Shown here piece by piece: positions 8,045 to 17,914 of a DNA stretch of 64,000 bases. This stretch comes from Allobacillus halotolerans (lineage in GTDB: Bacteria; Bacillota; Bacilli; Bacillales; Alkalibacillaceae), in assembly GCF_018967645.1 (NCBI RefSeq), contig NZ_JAHLZF010000013.1, forward strand, positions 710 to 64,709, in the 5' to 3' direction. The position numbers and the translations under genes are program-made. Below the pieces are notes generated by a model. The model saw nothing but the letters and a program-made list of their open reading frames with translations, was not told the DNA's origin and did not search any database. How positions within the stretch are numbered: the stretch's first letter is position 1; the number at the start of each line of letters is the position of its first letter.

Positions 8045-9427
8045 TTAACTTTTCGGTAATTCCACATCAATTGTTGTTCCTTCGTTTTCATTACTGTTTA
8101 TATGAATTGTTCCACCATGCAATTGGACGATGGCTTGGACAATCGATAGTCCTAATCCTGTACCTTCAATCAATCGCGTTCTCGCAGAATCGACTCGATA
8201 AAAACGATCAAAGATTTTCGCTTGTTCATCTGCTTTTATTCCGATGCCTGAGTCGATGAAGGAGACGCGCACAGATTCAGGTTTTTCTTCAACTAACAAT
8301 TCAATGCTGCCATCTGGCCTGTTATATTTAATGGCATTCGTTAATAAATTTTCCCAAACCGTATGGAGTAAAGCAGGATCAGCAGTAATCGTTACGTCCG
8401 GTAGTTTAAATCCGATTGATATATTTTTCTCATCCATTTGCCACTGATGATTCCTGATCAGTTCTTTAAGCTGTTCACCTATATGAACGGTAGTCTCTTT
8501 CATCAAATCTTCGTCGCGATCCAATGACGCAAGCAATAGTAGTTGTTTCGTTAATGTCGAAAGTCGGCTAATCTCACCATTAATGATGGAAATGTAATTG
8601 CTTTTTTCTTCTGGATTGAGAGAATCACTTTCTAGCAGGTTTGTATAGCCTTTTATATTGGATAAAGGTGACTGTATATCATGTGAGATGTTGGAAATAA
8701 ATTCTTTTCTCATTTCGTTTGTCTGTTCTAGCCTGTTAGCCATTCGTAAAAAATGAGAAGAAAGCTCCCCAAGTTCATCATTCCGCTCTGTATCGAGCTC
8801 ATCCACATTAAAATTACCTTCAGATAACGTTTTTGTTGCTGTCGTCAGTTTTGAAATGGGTTGAACTAAGTATTTTGTACTGAAAAGAACCATAATAATA
8901 CTGAGCAGAATGGTTAGGGCTAGCAGCCAACCAAATAAAATATGCATCTCATTGAAAAGCAGTTTAATGTCCGGACGAAGAAAGAGTGCATAGTTTTCAT
9001 CATTATGTGCTAATGGCACACCAATTGTATTTTTTAATTCATTCGCAAAGAAACCGGTCACGAATGTTTCTTGTGGGAAGTTTAAAATTCCATGAAAAAC
9101 ATTACCGCTTAATACTTGTTCAACAGCGGACTTTGAAAGGTTGTATTCCCGGAAAGGGGCACCGAATGACGTCTCATCGCCAGATTCATCGACTAAATAA
9201 AGTTGATATCCAATCGAAGAGATGTTTTCCAAGTAATCATGCAGGTTGACCTCAGGATGTTGTTCGGTGAATTCAGCGATATTCAATGCAATTTCCGTGT
9301 TCTTTTCGTCGTTTTCAGGTTTTAATTTTTGTTGATAATACGTATTGGAAATGAAAAAGGCAATAACGCTACTAAAAATCATAATGCCGATTGTAATCCA
9401 TACAAATTTAACATAAAGGGACCTCAT
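8045..9427 (-). CDS. hssS: haem-sensing histidine kinase HssS
   Basis: 460 residues: membrane helix at about 8-28, an extracellular sensor of ~130 residues, a second helix at ~164-184, a HAMP region, the phospho-acceptor His in SNISHDIQSP (H249), an N box (NLLTNAIKYN) and G boxes (DSGIGI, GTGLGLSI). Start overlaps the hssR stop by four bases, so the pair is cotranslated. Assignment to HssS rests on the neighbouring HssR and HrtAB and on overall architecture; the sensor domain itself is divergent. Confidence 0.85.
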   Translation of the reverse strand: MRSLYVKFVWITIGIMIFSSVIAFFISNTYYQQKLKPENDEKNTEIALNIAEFTEQHPEVNLHDYLENISSIGYQLYLVDESGDETSFGAPFREYNLSKSAVEQVLSGNVFHGILNFPQETFVTGFFANELKNTIGVPLAHNDENYALFLRPDIKLLFNEMHILFGWLLALTILLSIIMVLFSTKYLVQPISKLTTATKTLSEGNFNVDELDTERNDELGELSSHFLRMANRLEQTNEMRKEFISNISHDIQSPLSNIKGYTNLLESDSLNPEEKSNYISIINGEISRLSTLTKQLLLLASLDRDEDLMKETTVHIGEQLKELIRNHQWQMDEKNISIGFKLPDVTITADPALLHTVWENLLTNAIKYNRPDGSIELLVEEKPESVRVSFIDSGIGIKADEQAKIFDRFYRVDSARTRLIEGTGLGLSIVQAIVQLHGGTIHINSNENEGTTIDVELPKS

Positions 9428-10107
9428 TTGCGTTTAGCCTCCAATGAATACCCAACGCCACGCACGGTTTTAATTTGAAAATCATCTGTTAAATTAGAGA
9501 AGCGTTGCCTTAATCGTTTAATATGAACGTCGACTGTTCGTTCATCGCCTTCATAATCCCAACTCCAAACATGTTCAATTATATGTTCTCTTGAAAACAC
9601 ATGCATCGGATTGGATGCTAAAAAGTAGAGGAGTTCGAATTCCTTTAAAGGTAAAAGAATTGTTCGATCATCGATTTGGACTTCATATGTTTGTTTATTG
9701 ATTATCGTATTGCCGAATCGGATCTTCGAATCGTCATCTGAATGACTGTCGTACCGTCGAAACAATGCTTCGATTCGAAAGATTAATTCTTTCGGCTCAA
9801 ACGGTTTAACGAGATAATCATCTGTACCGGATTTAAACCCTTCCTCTTTGTCATTAATTTGATCTTTGGCTGTTAAAAGGATGACGGGTATATCGAATTC
9901 TCTTCGTATTTCTCTCGTTAAAGCAAAGCCATCCATGAAAGGCATCATGACATCGACGACTGCTAAATCACATTGTTCCTTATGAAGAATTTTTAATGCA
10001 TCTGTCCCGTCTTTTGCTTGAACGACGTGATAACCCGCTTCGGTTAAATGGATGGATACCAACTGCAAAATGTTTATATCGTCATCGACAACAAGAATTG
10101 TTTTCAT
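9424..10107 (-). CDS. hssR: OmpR-family response regulator HssR
   Basis: 227 residues. The receiver domain has VVDDD, the phosphorylated Asp52 in AVVDVMMP, and GTDDYLVKPFEPKELIFRI, a stretch very close to S. aureus HssR. The C-terminal winged helix has DYEGDERTVDVHIKRLRQR. It should activate hrtBA and, by the shared direct repeat, the small membrane gene at 7553-7942. RBS AAGGAGG. Confidence 0.9.
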   Translation of the reverse strand: MKTILVVDDDINILQLVSIHLTEAGYHVVQAKDGTDALKILHKEQCDLAVVDVMMPFMDGFALTREIRREFDIPVILLTAKDQINDKEEGFKSGTDDYLVKPFEPKELIFRIEALFRRYDSHSDDDSKIRFGNTIINKQTYEVQIDDRTILLPLKEFELLYFLASNPMHVFSREHIIEHVWSWDYEGDERTVDVHIKRLRQRFSNLTDDFQIKTVRGVGYSLEAKRK

Positions 10108-10198
10108 TGCGTAGCCTCCTTCTTAACCATTTTCAATTGCAAATAGAGCTTGGGACAAATCTGAATTATAAACTCAGAAACACGAATAACAATCTAAC

Positions 10199-10325
10199 TT
10201 AGCGTAGGAAATATACGGAGTCTTCTGCGGGAGCAAAAGCCTAGGTGAGACCCCGCAGTGCGAAGCACGAGGAGGCTCAACAGCTGCCCGCGAAAAGCGC
10301 AGTATATTTCCGAAGCGAGTATTTC
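10199..10325. repeat. palindromic interspersed repeat of a type common in Bacillaceae
   Basis: An imperfect palindrome with outer arms GGAAATATAC (10207-10216) and GTATATTTCC (10302-10311), inner TGCGGGAGC versus GCCCGCGAAAAGC, and a central GACCCCGCAGTGCGAAGCACGAGG-like core. I recognise this as a ~130-bp non-coding repeat frequent between genes in many Bacillus relatives. It sits between hrtA and hssR. Whether it is a MITE or a structured RNA is not known to me. Confidence 0.8.
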
Positions 10326-10423
10326 CGGCACACTAAATTAGAATATTCGTATCTGTGTCAACTTTAAAGGTATTGTCTCAGCCTCTTTATATTCTCACTA
10401 TCGTTAATCGTTTTCTACTAATG

Positions 10424-11107
10424 TCATTTATTTTCTAGGACCATTCCATCACTCATTTGTAGAATCCGGTCTACGTAAGTGAGCATTTCTTCATCGTGAG
10501 TAACCATTAACGTTGTAATATTCATCTTTTTCGTTAAGTCACGTATTAATTCCATCATATCTTTGGATCGTTTTGAATCCAAGCTTGCCGTCGGTTCATC
10601 AGCAAAAAGAACTTTTGGTTTGTGAATGATCGCACGAGCAACGGCAACTCGCTGTTTTTCACCACCCGATAATGAAGAAGGGTAGGCATTTTTTCGGTGT
10701 TCCATTCCAATCACATTTAGAAGCTGATCAATTTCTTTTTTTTGTTCTCTCTTTGATAATGTAGATTCAGAGACTTCCAGCATAAGCATCAATTGTTCTT
10801 CCACTGTGAGGAAAGGAACAAGGTGAGCAAATTGAAAGACGAAGCCAAATTCCTTTGCACGTATTTTACGTACTTGTTCAGAACTCATGGTTGTCAGGTT
10901 ATTGCCATCAAACAGAACTTCACCATCGGAAGCGGGTTGTAATCCTGCAGCAATCGTCAACAGTGTACTCTTGCCAGAACCCGATGTACCGACGAGTGCG
11001 GTGATTTCTCCTTCTTTTAGCGATAGGCTAATGCCTTTCAATATATTTTCCTCTATTTCACCATTTGTAAATGTTTTCTCTACTTCGTCCAATGTGAATA
11101 TCGTCAA
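10424..11107 (-). CDS. hrtA: haem efflux ABC transporter ATP-binding protein HrtA
   Basis: 227 residues from a TTG at 11107 that follows AAGGAGAGG at the end of hrtB; the longer open frame back to 11194 runs inside hrtB and is not credible. Walker A GTSGSGKST, Q-loop FQFAHLVPFL, signature LSGGEKQRVA and Walker B VLFADEPTASLD are all intact. It pairs with HrtB to export or protect against excess haem at the membrane. Confidence 0.9.
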   Translation of the reverse strand: MTIFTLDEVEKTFTNGEIEENILKGISLSLKEGEITALVGTSGSGKSTLLTIAAGLQPASDGEVLFDGNNLTTMSSEQVRKIRAKEFGFVFQFAHLVPFLTVEEQLMLMLEVSESTLSKREQKKEIDQLLNVIGMEHRKNAYPSSLSGGEKQRVAVARAIIHKPKVLFADEPTASLDSKRSKDMMELIRDLTKKMNITTLMVTHDEEMLTYVDRILQMSDGMVLENK

Positions 11108-11108
11108 A

Positions 11109-12143
11109 TTAATCCTCTCCTTGTTGGATCGCCCGAAGCGGCTCGATTTTTCTAATTTGTAATCCTGAAAGTGTAGCTCCGATAAAACCGACAACTAAGA
11201 AAATGATTGATAGCTGTGTTGTCGTCTCAAAGGTTAAGTGAAAAGGCATTCCTTCAGGTGCGATGCTATTGAACGCATGACTTAGCGAAATGGACAGCGC
11301 CAAAGCAATGATGGTAATGAATAACATTTGTGTCCAGATCATCTTGAACAGTCTACTTGTTTTGATTCCAACGGCTTTTAGAATTCCATATAAACCAATC
11401 TTTTGAATGTTCATCATGTAGAAAAAGATTGCAAACAACATGCCACTGATGACGATTAAAAACGAAACAATCATTGTTAAGGACATTTGTTCTGCGTTAT
11501 AACTCGGAATCGTACTTAAAAAATCTTTATTCGAGTAGGATTGTAATCCAGTGAAATTTTGTGCTGAATTTTCTCCTGGTAGGAAAACTAATTGCATTTG
11601 TTCAACGTTATACATCTTTTTATAGTCTTCACTATTAATATACGCGACTGGCGCATGGCTGAATTTCTTTTGATCAACGAAACCTTTGACGACTAATTCA
11701 TCACGGAGTTGATTGTTTGTTAATAGATCCCCCACTTTTATACCTTTCTCTTTCAACGAGCGATCTACGATGACTTCCCTTTCATCAACTTGTGTAAATA
11801 GTTTTGAATCGGTTGCTGTAACGAATGCAACACTTTGCTGTTTGTCCTCCTGATCAATCAAGAACCCCATTTGAATCGATAAGGCAACCGCATTTTGATG
11901 GTCATTCATGATTTCATGTTGAACATCCGAATCTATTCTAGATAGATTGTAAGTTTCCTCAGCATCTTCACTCATATAGAAATGACCTTCTGGTAAATCT
12001 TTTATTAAAGCGGCATTATCCTGTGACAATCCGTTCGCTAAGCCGGATATAATCATTGTCAATAAACTAACAAGGAAAATGATTGAGCCTAGAATCAAAA
12101 ATCTACTTTTATTTTTCTTGATTTCTTTCCAGCCAATGTTCAT
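11109..12143 (-). CDS. hrtB: haem efflux ABC transporter permease HrtB
   Basis: 344 residues of the FtsX/MacB fold: one N-terminal helix (~14-37), a large extracellular domain and three C-terminal helices. The segments SYNAEQMSLTMIVSF, FFYMMNIQKIGLYGILKAVG and GMPFHLTF match HrtB. First gene of the hrtBA operon; hrtA starts one base after its stop. An HssR direct repeat lies 46-65 bases upstream. Confidence 0.9.
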   Translation of the reverse strand: MNIGWKEIKKNKSRFLILGSIIFLVSLLTMIISGLANGLSQDNAALIKDLPEGHFYMSEDAEETYNLSRIDSDVQHEIMNDHQNAVALSIQMGFLIDQEDKQQSVAFVTATDSKLFTQVDEREVIVDRSLKEKGIKVGDLLTNNQLRDELVVKGFVDQKKFSHAPVAYINSEDYKKMYNVEQMQLVFLPGENSAQNFTGLQSYSNKDFLSTIPSYNAEQMSLTMIVSFLIVISGMLFAIFFYMMNIQKIGLYGILKAVGIKTSRLFKMIWTQMLFITIIALALSISLSHAFNSIAPEGMPFHLTFETTTQLSIIFLVVGFIGATLSGLQIRKIEPLRAIQQGED

Positions 12144-12188
12144 CTTTCCATTCCTCCAAGCATTTTGATAATTTTAGTTTACCCATTG

Positions 12189-12208
12189 AATATGAACGAC
12201 AGATGAAC
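12189..12208 (-). promoter_or_regulatory. HssR box upstream of hrtBA
   Basis: Minus strand GTTCATCTG-TC-GTTCATATT, direct repeats 11 bases apart, followed by TAAACT as a possible -10. It matches the known architecture of HssR-activated hrtAB promoters. Confidence 0.85.
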
Positions 12209-12310
12209 GGGGGAGAGTAAACTTGTACGAAAATCAAAAGAGTGATGGAGAGAGTATGCAGGAGATTGTTAACACGAGCGTGAAACTATTAAATAAGACA
12301 TTTGGACTTG

Positions 12311-12367
12311 GCCAGTGGTGTAACAGGCCAAGCGATTATCATTGATGGAGGGTATACTGCTCAGTAA
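12311..12367 (+). pseudogene. remnant: C-terminal tail of an SDR (3-hydroxybutyrate dehydrogenase type)
   Basis: The frame encodes ASGVTGQAIIIDGGYTAQ then TAA, the characteristic end of 3-hydroxybutyrate dehydrogenase-like SDRs. Nothing upstream continues the frame as an SDR, so only the tail survives. Confidence 0.75.
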
Positions 12368-12520
12368 AGCCGTTTAAAACCGGAAAATGAATAAAAAAAT
12401 CAGGCAAACAAATCCCGAATTCATGATATTAAAATTGAATGATTTCCCTTGCTGCGTAAACAACTAGATAAATTGGAAAAAACTTTGTCACAATTTGTCT
12501 AAAAATTCACTTAAAAAGCA

Positions 12521-12585
12521 TTGAAATATAAACACAATCGTAGTACCATAAGTTTCGCTTGATAAATTAAATATTTCAGAAAAAT
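12521..12585 (+). promoter_or_regulatory. brnQ1 promoter with possible CodY box
   Basis: TTGAAA (12521-12526), 17 bases, TACCAT (12544-12549) form a plausible promoter. ATATTTCAGAAAAAT at 12571-12585 matches 12 of 15 positions of the CodY consensus AATTTTCWGAAAATT and lies just after the expected start point, fitting repression of a branched-chain amino acid carrier. Confidence 0.5.
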
Positions 12586-12619
12586 CACAGAAATTAATCA
12601 TCGATGGGGGAACTCGATT

Positions 12620-13981
12620 GTGAAATTATCATTCTCATCCTATGCAGCAGTAGGAGTTATGTTATTCGCGTTATTTTTTGGCGCTGGAAATCTGATTTTT
12701 CCGGCAAGTTTAGGACAGAATGCTGGTGAAAATCTCTGGCCAGCGGCAATTGGCTTTTTAATCACGGGTGTTGGCTTGCCACTCCTCGGAATCATCGCCA
12801 TGAGTTTTTCAGGGAGTCGAAATTTACAAGAGCTTGCGGCACGGGTGCACCCGTTATATGGAGTGTTTTTTACATCATTATTATACTTAACGATCGGGCC
12901 ATTCTTCGCCTCCCCTCGTACGGGAACGGTGGCGTTTGAAATCGGTATATCCTCTTTTGTCAGTGAGTCGTCTCAGCAACTAGCATTATTTATTTTTACG
13001 TTATTATTTTTCTTAGTCGTTCTTTTCTTTTCCTTAAAGCCAGGACAGCTAGTTGATACAATCGGTAAAATGTTGGCGCCTGGGTTAGTTTCTTTGATTG
13101 CGATCTTATTAGTAACCGCTTTCGTCAATCCGATGGGTGAATTCCAATCACCACAGGAATCTTATTCGGATGGAGCATTTCTGACAGGGTTTCTTGAAGG
13201 CTACAATACAATGGACGCACTTTCATCTTTAGTTTTCGGCATTATCGTCATCAATGCGATTTATGCGATGGGTGTTACGTCGAAAAAAGATATACTTCGG
13301 ACGACTATTAAAGCTGGTAGCATAGCCATTTTACTTCTTGGAACCATGTATGTGGGGATTGCTTATTTAGGAGCAATCAGTACACAGGTTCTTCCAATAT
13401 TTGATAATGGTGGGCCTGTTTTAAGTGGCGCAGCCTCGCATTATTATGGAACATTCGGCTCTGTATTGTTAGCGATTGCCATTATACTGGCATGTTTAAC
13501 GACAGCGATTGGATTGACTGTGGCCAACGCTCAATACTTTCATTCATTGATGCCGAAATTCAGCTATAAAACCTATGTTATTTTCTTTGTGACAATCACG
13601 TTTGCCATTGCGAACTTTGGACTGACAAATATCATCACTTATTCCGTACCGATTTTAATGTTTTTATACCCATTAGCGATCGTTTTAATTTTATTAACGT
13701 TTTTATCACCACTATTTAAGCATGCACAACTTGTTTACATCACGACGATTTCGGTCACTTTTGTAATCGGTTTCTTTGACGGGTTGAAGTCGCTTGCTGA
13801 ATCATTAGGAATCGATTACTTCGCTTGGATGCAACCGATAATAACCCTTTTTGAGAAATGGTTACCATTATATGGTCAAGGACTCGGTTGGTTAGTGCCA
13901 GCAGCTATATCCATTGTTATAACTGGCTTGATCAGTCGATTCCAAATGAGCAAAGTATCTACATCACGACAAACTACGTAA
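12620..13981 (+). CDS. brnQ: branched-chain amino acid carrier BrnQ, copy 1
   Basis: 453 residues with about 12 membrane helices; LIVCS family, Na+- or H+-coupled uptake of Leu, Ile and Val. Starts GTG after a GATGGGGG site and opens MKLSFSSYAAVGVMLFALFF, with the family motif GAGNLIFPA. A second copy at 25235-26593 is closely similar over its whole length, so the pair arose by duplication. The two have unrelated upstream regions and hence probably different regulation. Confidence 0.92.
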   Translation: MKLSFSSYAAVGVMLFALFFGAGNLIFPASLGQNAGENLWPAAIGFLITGVGLPLLGIIAMSFSGSRNLQELAARVHPLYGVFFTSLLYLTIGPFFASPRTGTVAFEIGISSFVSESSQQLALFIFTLLFFLVVLFFSLKPGQLVDTIGKMLAPGLVSLIAILLVTAFVNPMGEFQSPQESYSDGAFLTGFLEGYNTMDALSSLVFGIIVINAIYAMGVTSKKDILRTTIKAGSIAILLLGTMYVGIAYLGAISTQVLPIFDNGGPVLSGAASHYYGTFGSVLLAIAIILACLTTAIGLTVANAQYFHSLMPKFSYKTYVIFFVTITFAIANFGLTNIITYSVPILMFLYPLAIVLILLTFLSPLFKHAQLVYITTISVTFVIGFFDGLKSLAESLGIDYFAWMQPIITLFEKWLPLYGQGLGWLVPAAISIVITGLISRFQMSKVSTSRQTT

Positions 13982-14008
13982 AATAAATGAGGGTTAAAAA
14001 ATAGAAAG

Positions 14009-14050
14009 ACGGCACCTGCCATGAAAATAAATGGTTAGGTGCCGTTTTTT
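14009..14050 (+). terminator. terminator of brnQ1
   Basis: ACGGCACCT pairs with AGGTGCCGT, followed by TTTTTT. Confidence 0.9.
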
Positions 14051-14076
14051 GTTCTGTTCATTTAAAAAAATGTTTT

Positions 14077-14336
14077 AATCAGGGATAGCGTGTGAAAATT
14101 GCTCCCTATCGTTGAATAGAAGCACTCTAATCGGGGGTAGCGTACGAAAATACCTCTCTAGCTTCGAATAGAAGCGTTCTAATCGGGGGTAGCACACGAA
14201 AATAGCTCTCTACCTTCGAATAGAAGCGTTCTAATCGGGGGTAGCGCACGAAAATAGCTCTCTATCCTCGAATAGAAGCTTTCTAATCGAAGATAACGTA
14301 CCGAAATAACGCTCTACCCCGGAATAGAAGGGCTCT
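14077..14336. repeat. intergenic 52-bp tandem array B (5 units)
   Basis: AATCGGGGGTAGCG-type starts occur at 14077, 14129, 14181, 14233 and 14285, an exact 52-bp period. Units 2-4 are nearly identical and units 1 and 5 more diverged. Each contains GAATAGAAGCGTTCTAA, closely similar to GATAGAAGCGATCTAA in array F. It fills the gap between the convergent brnQ1 and metallo-hydrolase genes. No open frame with a start signal. Confidence 0.9.
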
Positions 14337-14351
14337 GAATGATAAAAGCAC

Positions 14352-15203
14352 TTAAATCCGAAATCCGTTCACGAAGTACTCCATAATTTCTTTTTCTTCT
14401 TCATTTAATTCGCGTTGCAAAAGTGAGGCCATCTCATGAGCCATAGAATCTCGTTCTCCTTGATGCTTTTCCGCTAACCGCGCGCAGGTTTTCAACAATG
14501 ATCGAAAGGAAGAGAATTCTTCTTTCGTAAATGGTCCAGGGTGATGGGACAAGAAGAATGTTTCTGCGTCGAACTCATCAATTCTGTCTAGTAGCTTCGT
14601 TATGTTTTCAGTCGTATAGTGCCACTTTTCTGCATACATATTTGCATAGAGGCAATCTCCGAGAAAGAGCATTTTTTCCTCGGGTACATAAATTAGCGTC
14701 GAGTCAGGTGAGTGGTCGCCGCCAACGTGCTCGATGATACAGGAAACCCCACCGAGATTTAGTTTGATTTGATGATCAAACGTAATGGTTGGGTCTGGAA
14801 TCATAACGTTTCGATCAGCACCTAATTCAAGCTTGATTGCTTCCGAACAAAAAGGGATTTCAATACCTTGTTCGACACGGCGGTCTAATGCTTGGTCATT
14901 CCAAGAATAGCCTTGCAGTTTTTTCATTCCTTGAAGAGTCAGGTTGTTCGCAATCGAAGGGAGGTTCATTTCCTGCAACCCAAATACGTGATCCCAATGC
15001 CAATGGGTAAGTGCTAATAAGTGACCACAAATCCCATGAACATTCAGTTGCTGGTTGAACAGTTTTGCATGTTCCGCAGAATTTCCGGCATCGATGAGTA
15101 GTGTCCGTGAATCCCCAACGACCGCTGCCAAAATTGGACGATCTGTTTTGGGATACGGTGGTAGGTAATAGATTCGGTCAGAAAGTTGTTGGACGGTCTG
15201 CAT
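14352..15203 (-). CDS. MBL-fold metallo-hydrolase
   Basis: 283 residues with the zinc-binding THWHWDH motif, a later HVGGDHSPDS His, GDCLYA Asp and SHHPGP His: the full set for a two-metal metallo-beta-lactamase fold. RBS AAAGGAG before ATG 15203. Substrate unknown; a hydrolase of thioesters or small phosphate/lactone compounds is typical for the fold. Convergent with brnQ1 and divergent from the acyl-CoA ligase. Confidence 0.85.
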   Translation of the reverse strand: MQTVQQLSDRIYYLPPYPKTDRPILAAVVGDSRTLLIDAGNSAEHAKLFNQQLNVHGICGHLLALTHWHWDHVFGLQEMNLPSIANNLTLQGMKKLQGYSWNDQALDRRVEQGIEIPFCSEAIKLELGADRNVMIPDPTITFDHQIKLNLGGVSCIIEHVGGDHSPDSTLIYVPEEKMLFLGDCLYANMYAEKWHYTTENITKLLDRIDEFDAETFFLSHHPGPFTKEEFSSFRSLLKTCARLAEKHQGERDSMAHEMASLLQRELNEEEKEIMEYFVNGFRI

Positions 15204-15364
15204 GATTTAATCTCCTTTAAACTATTTCTTCTATTATAAGGAATGAAGATAAGATTGACCAACTATTGCAGGTTAGACATTTTTGAGCTAAAATTAAATC
15301 AAATAATTCTGATAATACTAAAGTTTTTGAATTTAAGTTTATATAACGAAATGGAGGAGATGAA

Positions 15365-16864
15365 ATGAGATCCAACACCATTGCTGAAACAGTCAAACGG
15401 ACAGCGAAACGGACTCCGCACCACACGGCAATCATTTATGGGGAAAGAACGTGGACGTATGAACAGTTAGATCAAGCAGTCACCAGTGTAGCTCTCGAAT
15501 TACAAAACCAAGGTGTGAACAAGGGAGAACGTGTTGCTGCGTATGGAAAAAACTCCGACTTATATGTATTACTTTATCTGGCGGCGGTTCGCTTAGGGGC
15601 AATTCACGTACCAGTAAACTTTCAACTGAAAGGGGCGGAGCTAGACTATATTTTAAGTGATTCAGACCCGACATTGGTTGTTGCCGATCGCGATCTTGCA
15701 AGCGAGATCGAAAAGACCGAGAACAATCACGATCAAGAAGTAATTTACTTTGAAGATCATATTTTAGCGTGGACGACGAAACATGAGGATTCTACAGAGG
15801 TTGCTTTCGAAGTGGAGGATACGGATGTTGCCCAGCTGCTTTACACATCTGGAACGACTTCCAATCCAAAAGGTGCGATCATGACACATCGGGCATTAGT
15901 TCATCACTATGTAAGTTGTATCCAAGGACTAGATATTAAAGAATCGGATCGAGCACTTCATAGTATGCCACTGTATCATTCTGCACAAATGCATGTTTTC
16001 ATGCTACCCGCCTTAATGGTTGGTGGCTGGAACAAAGTGTTGAAAGCTCCTGTGCCTGATCAAGTTCTACAGTCAATAGAAGAAGACGAAATCACTTCAT
16101 TTTTCGCGGCGCCAACGGCATGGGTTTCTTTAGCGAATCACCCAGATTTTACGAAACATGATTTAAGTACATTGAAAAAAGCCTATTACGGTGCTTCGAT
16201 CATGCCAGGTCCAATTTTAGAACGACTGCAAAACCATCTTCCTGAATTAGGATTTTACAACGTGTTTGGCCAGTCTGAAATGGGACCAGCCTGTACGGTT
16301 TTACTTCCTGAAGAACATGAAGACCGTCCAGGTTCAGCAGGACGTCCGCTTATTTTCGTCGAAACACGGGTAGTTGATTCGGAAGGTAAGGATGTTGCTG
16401 TTGGTGAGCTTGGCGAAATCGTATATCGATCCCCGCATTTATGTCTAGGTTATTGGAATAAGCCAGAAGCAACGAGCGAAGCATTTAGAGACGGATGGTT
16501 CCACTCTGGTGATCTTGTGAAAATGGATGAAGAAGGTTATATCGAAGTCATTGACCGTGTAAAAGATGTCATTAATACGGGTGGTGTCGTTGTAGCTTCG
16601 AGAGAAATTGAGGATTGTATTTACGAACTACCTCAAGTTGCAGAAGTCGCGGTCGTCGGTGTTCCCGATGAAAGGTGGATTGAAGCGGTGACCGCATTTG
16701 TCGTCACAAAAGATCAGGTTACTGAAGACGAAATCATTCAACATGTGAAAGACAACCTTGCAAGCTTCAAAGTACCGAAACATGTTGAACTCGTCGACAA
16801 ATTGCCGAGAAACGCTAGCGGAAAGATTCTAAAACGACAACTCCGTGACGCCATAACAAGATAA
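15365..16864 (+). CDS. AMP-dependent acyl-CoA synthetase
   Basis: 499 residues, the usual length of the ANL family. P-loop YTSGTTSNPKGA, A5-like NVFGQSEMG, A7 WFHSGDLVKMDEEGY, and A10 LPRNASGKILKRQL with the catalytic Lys. It should activate a carboxylic acid to its CoA ester through an acyl-AMP; similarity is to fatty acyl-CoA ligases (FadD3/LcfB type). RBS GGAGGAG; monocistronic with its own terminator. Confidence 0.88.
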   Translation: MRSNTIAETVKRTAKRTPHHTAIIYGERTWTYEQLDQAVTSVALELQNQGVNKGERVAAYGKNSDLYVLLYLAAVRLGAIHVPVNFQLKGAELDYILSDSDPTLVVADRDLASEIEKTENNHDQEVIYFEDHILAWTTKHEDSTEVAFEVEDTDVAQLLYTSGTTSNPKGAIMTHRALVHHYVSCIQGLDIKESDRALHSMPLYHSAQMHVFMLPALMVGGWNKVLKAPVPDQVLQSIEEDEITSFFAAPTAWVSLANHPDFTKHDLSTLKKAYYGASIMPGPILERLQNHLPELGFYNVFGQSEMGPACTVLLPEEHEDRPGSAGRPLIFVETRVVDSEGKDVAVGELGEIVYRSPHLCLGYWNKPEATSEAFRDGWFHSGDLVKMDEEGYIEVIDRVKDVINTGGVVVASREIEDCIYELPQVAEVAVVGVPDERWIEAVTAFVVTKDQVTEDEIIQHVKDNLASFKVPKHVELVDKLPRNASGKILKRQLRDAITR

Positions 16865-16872
16865 CAATTACT

Positions 16873-16906
16873 AACCTCTCGAATAAAGTACTTCGAGAGG
16901 TTTTTT
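16873..16906 (+). terminator. terminator of the acyl-CoA synthetase gene
   Basis: AACCTCTCGA pairs with TCGAGAGGTT around a ten-base loop, followed by six T. Confidence 0.92.
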
Positions 16907-17028
16907 GATGTGTTGAAAAACAATCTGTCGTTCATCCGTTTCAATCTTCCATCTATAATCTGCAAACTTTCTTATCCAGTTGTTTCGTATTATTATAGAT
17001 GTAGGAGAGAAAGAAAGGAAGAAGCAAG

Positions 17029-17676
17029 ATGTTTATGTTTGTCACACGTTGGCTGTTTTATTTTATCGGCTTACTTACATTTAGCTACGGAATTACAATA
17101 GCACTTAGTATGCAACATCTGGGAATTCATCCATGGGACGTCCTTGCTGTTGCGCTATTTGAAAAATTGGGGTTATCCATTGGTACCTGGGCAATTATCA
17201 TTTCATTAATTTTAATCATCGTCTCTTGGTTTTTGGATAAAAGCTATATTAAATTAGGGACATTTTTGAACGGTGTGCTGGTTGGTGCCTTTGTCGATTT
17301 ATTTCTGTGGATTGATTTTCTGCCGAACGCGAGCCTCACTTGGACAGATTCACTTATCATGATCGGCGGAATGGTCGTAATGGGTATCGGTGGCGGATTA
17401 TATAATTCGGCTCAGGTCGGGTCAGGGCCGAGAGATGGATTTATGTTATCCATTGCAGACAAAACAAATGCACCAATCGGAAGAGTGCGAATCATCGTTG
17501 AAAGTTTTATCCTACTTCTAGGATTGATTCTCGGAGGGCCTGTGTTTTGGTTTACACTTATTTTTACATTCGTTCAAAGCCCAGTATTTGCTTATTCATT
17601 CACAAGGTTTAAAACCGTATTATCTTTTATTGAACGTCGACACCATACAACGAAAAATAAATCTGAAGCTGTCTGA
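17029..17676 (+). CDS. YczE/YyaS/YitT-family membrane protein
   Basis: 215 residues with five to six membrane helices. The LGIHPWDVLAVALFEKLGLSIGTW segment (in two halves) and the GSGPRDGFM motif are typical of the YczE group. Role unknown; YczE in B. subtilis affects production of a lipopeptide next to sfp, but no such genes are here. RBS AAGGAAG. Confidence 0.75.
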   Translation: MFMFVTRWLFYFIGLLTFSYGITIALSMQHLGIHPWDVLAVALFEKLGLSIGTWAIIISLILIIVSWFLDKSYIKLGTFLNGVLVGAFVDLFLWIDFLPNASLTWTDSLIMIGGMVVMGIGGGLYNSAQVGSGPRDGFMLSIADKTNAPIGRVRIIVESFILLLGLILGGPVFWFTLIFTFVQSPVFAYSFTRFKTVLSFIERRHHTTKNKSEAV

Positions 17677-17914
17677 GTATAAAATAGCCAAATTATATTA
17701 CAATAATCGAGAAGTCAGACCTTACGATTTATTTACAAATCCACTTTGGTGTTTATGAATTCTTTTACGTGGAATGCTATGATATAAGGTCAAAATCATA
17801 GGTGGATTAGGTTATTTTATCGTTAAATTCTCAATTAACATGACTAATTAATGATACTAAACGAATAAAAATTGTGACCAAAGTTTAAACATTGTTGCAT
17901 AACGACCGTACTTG

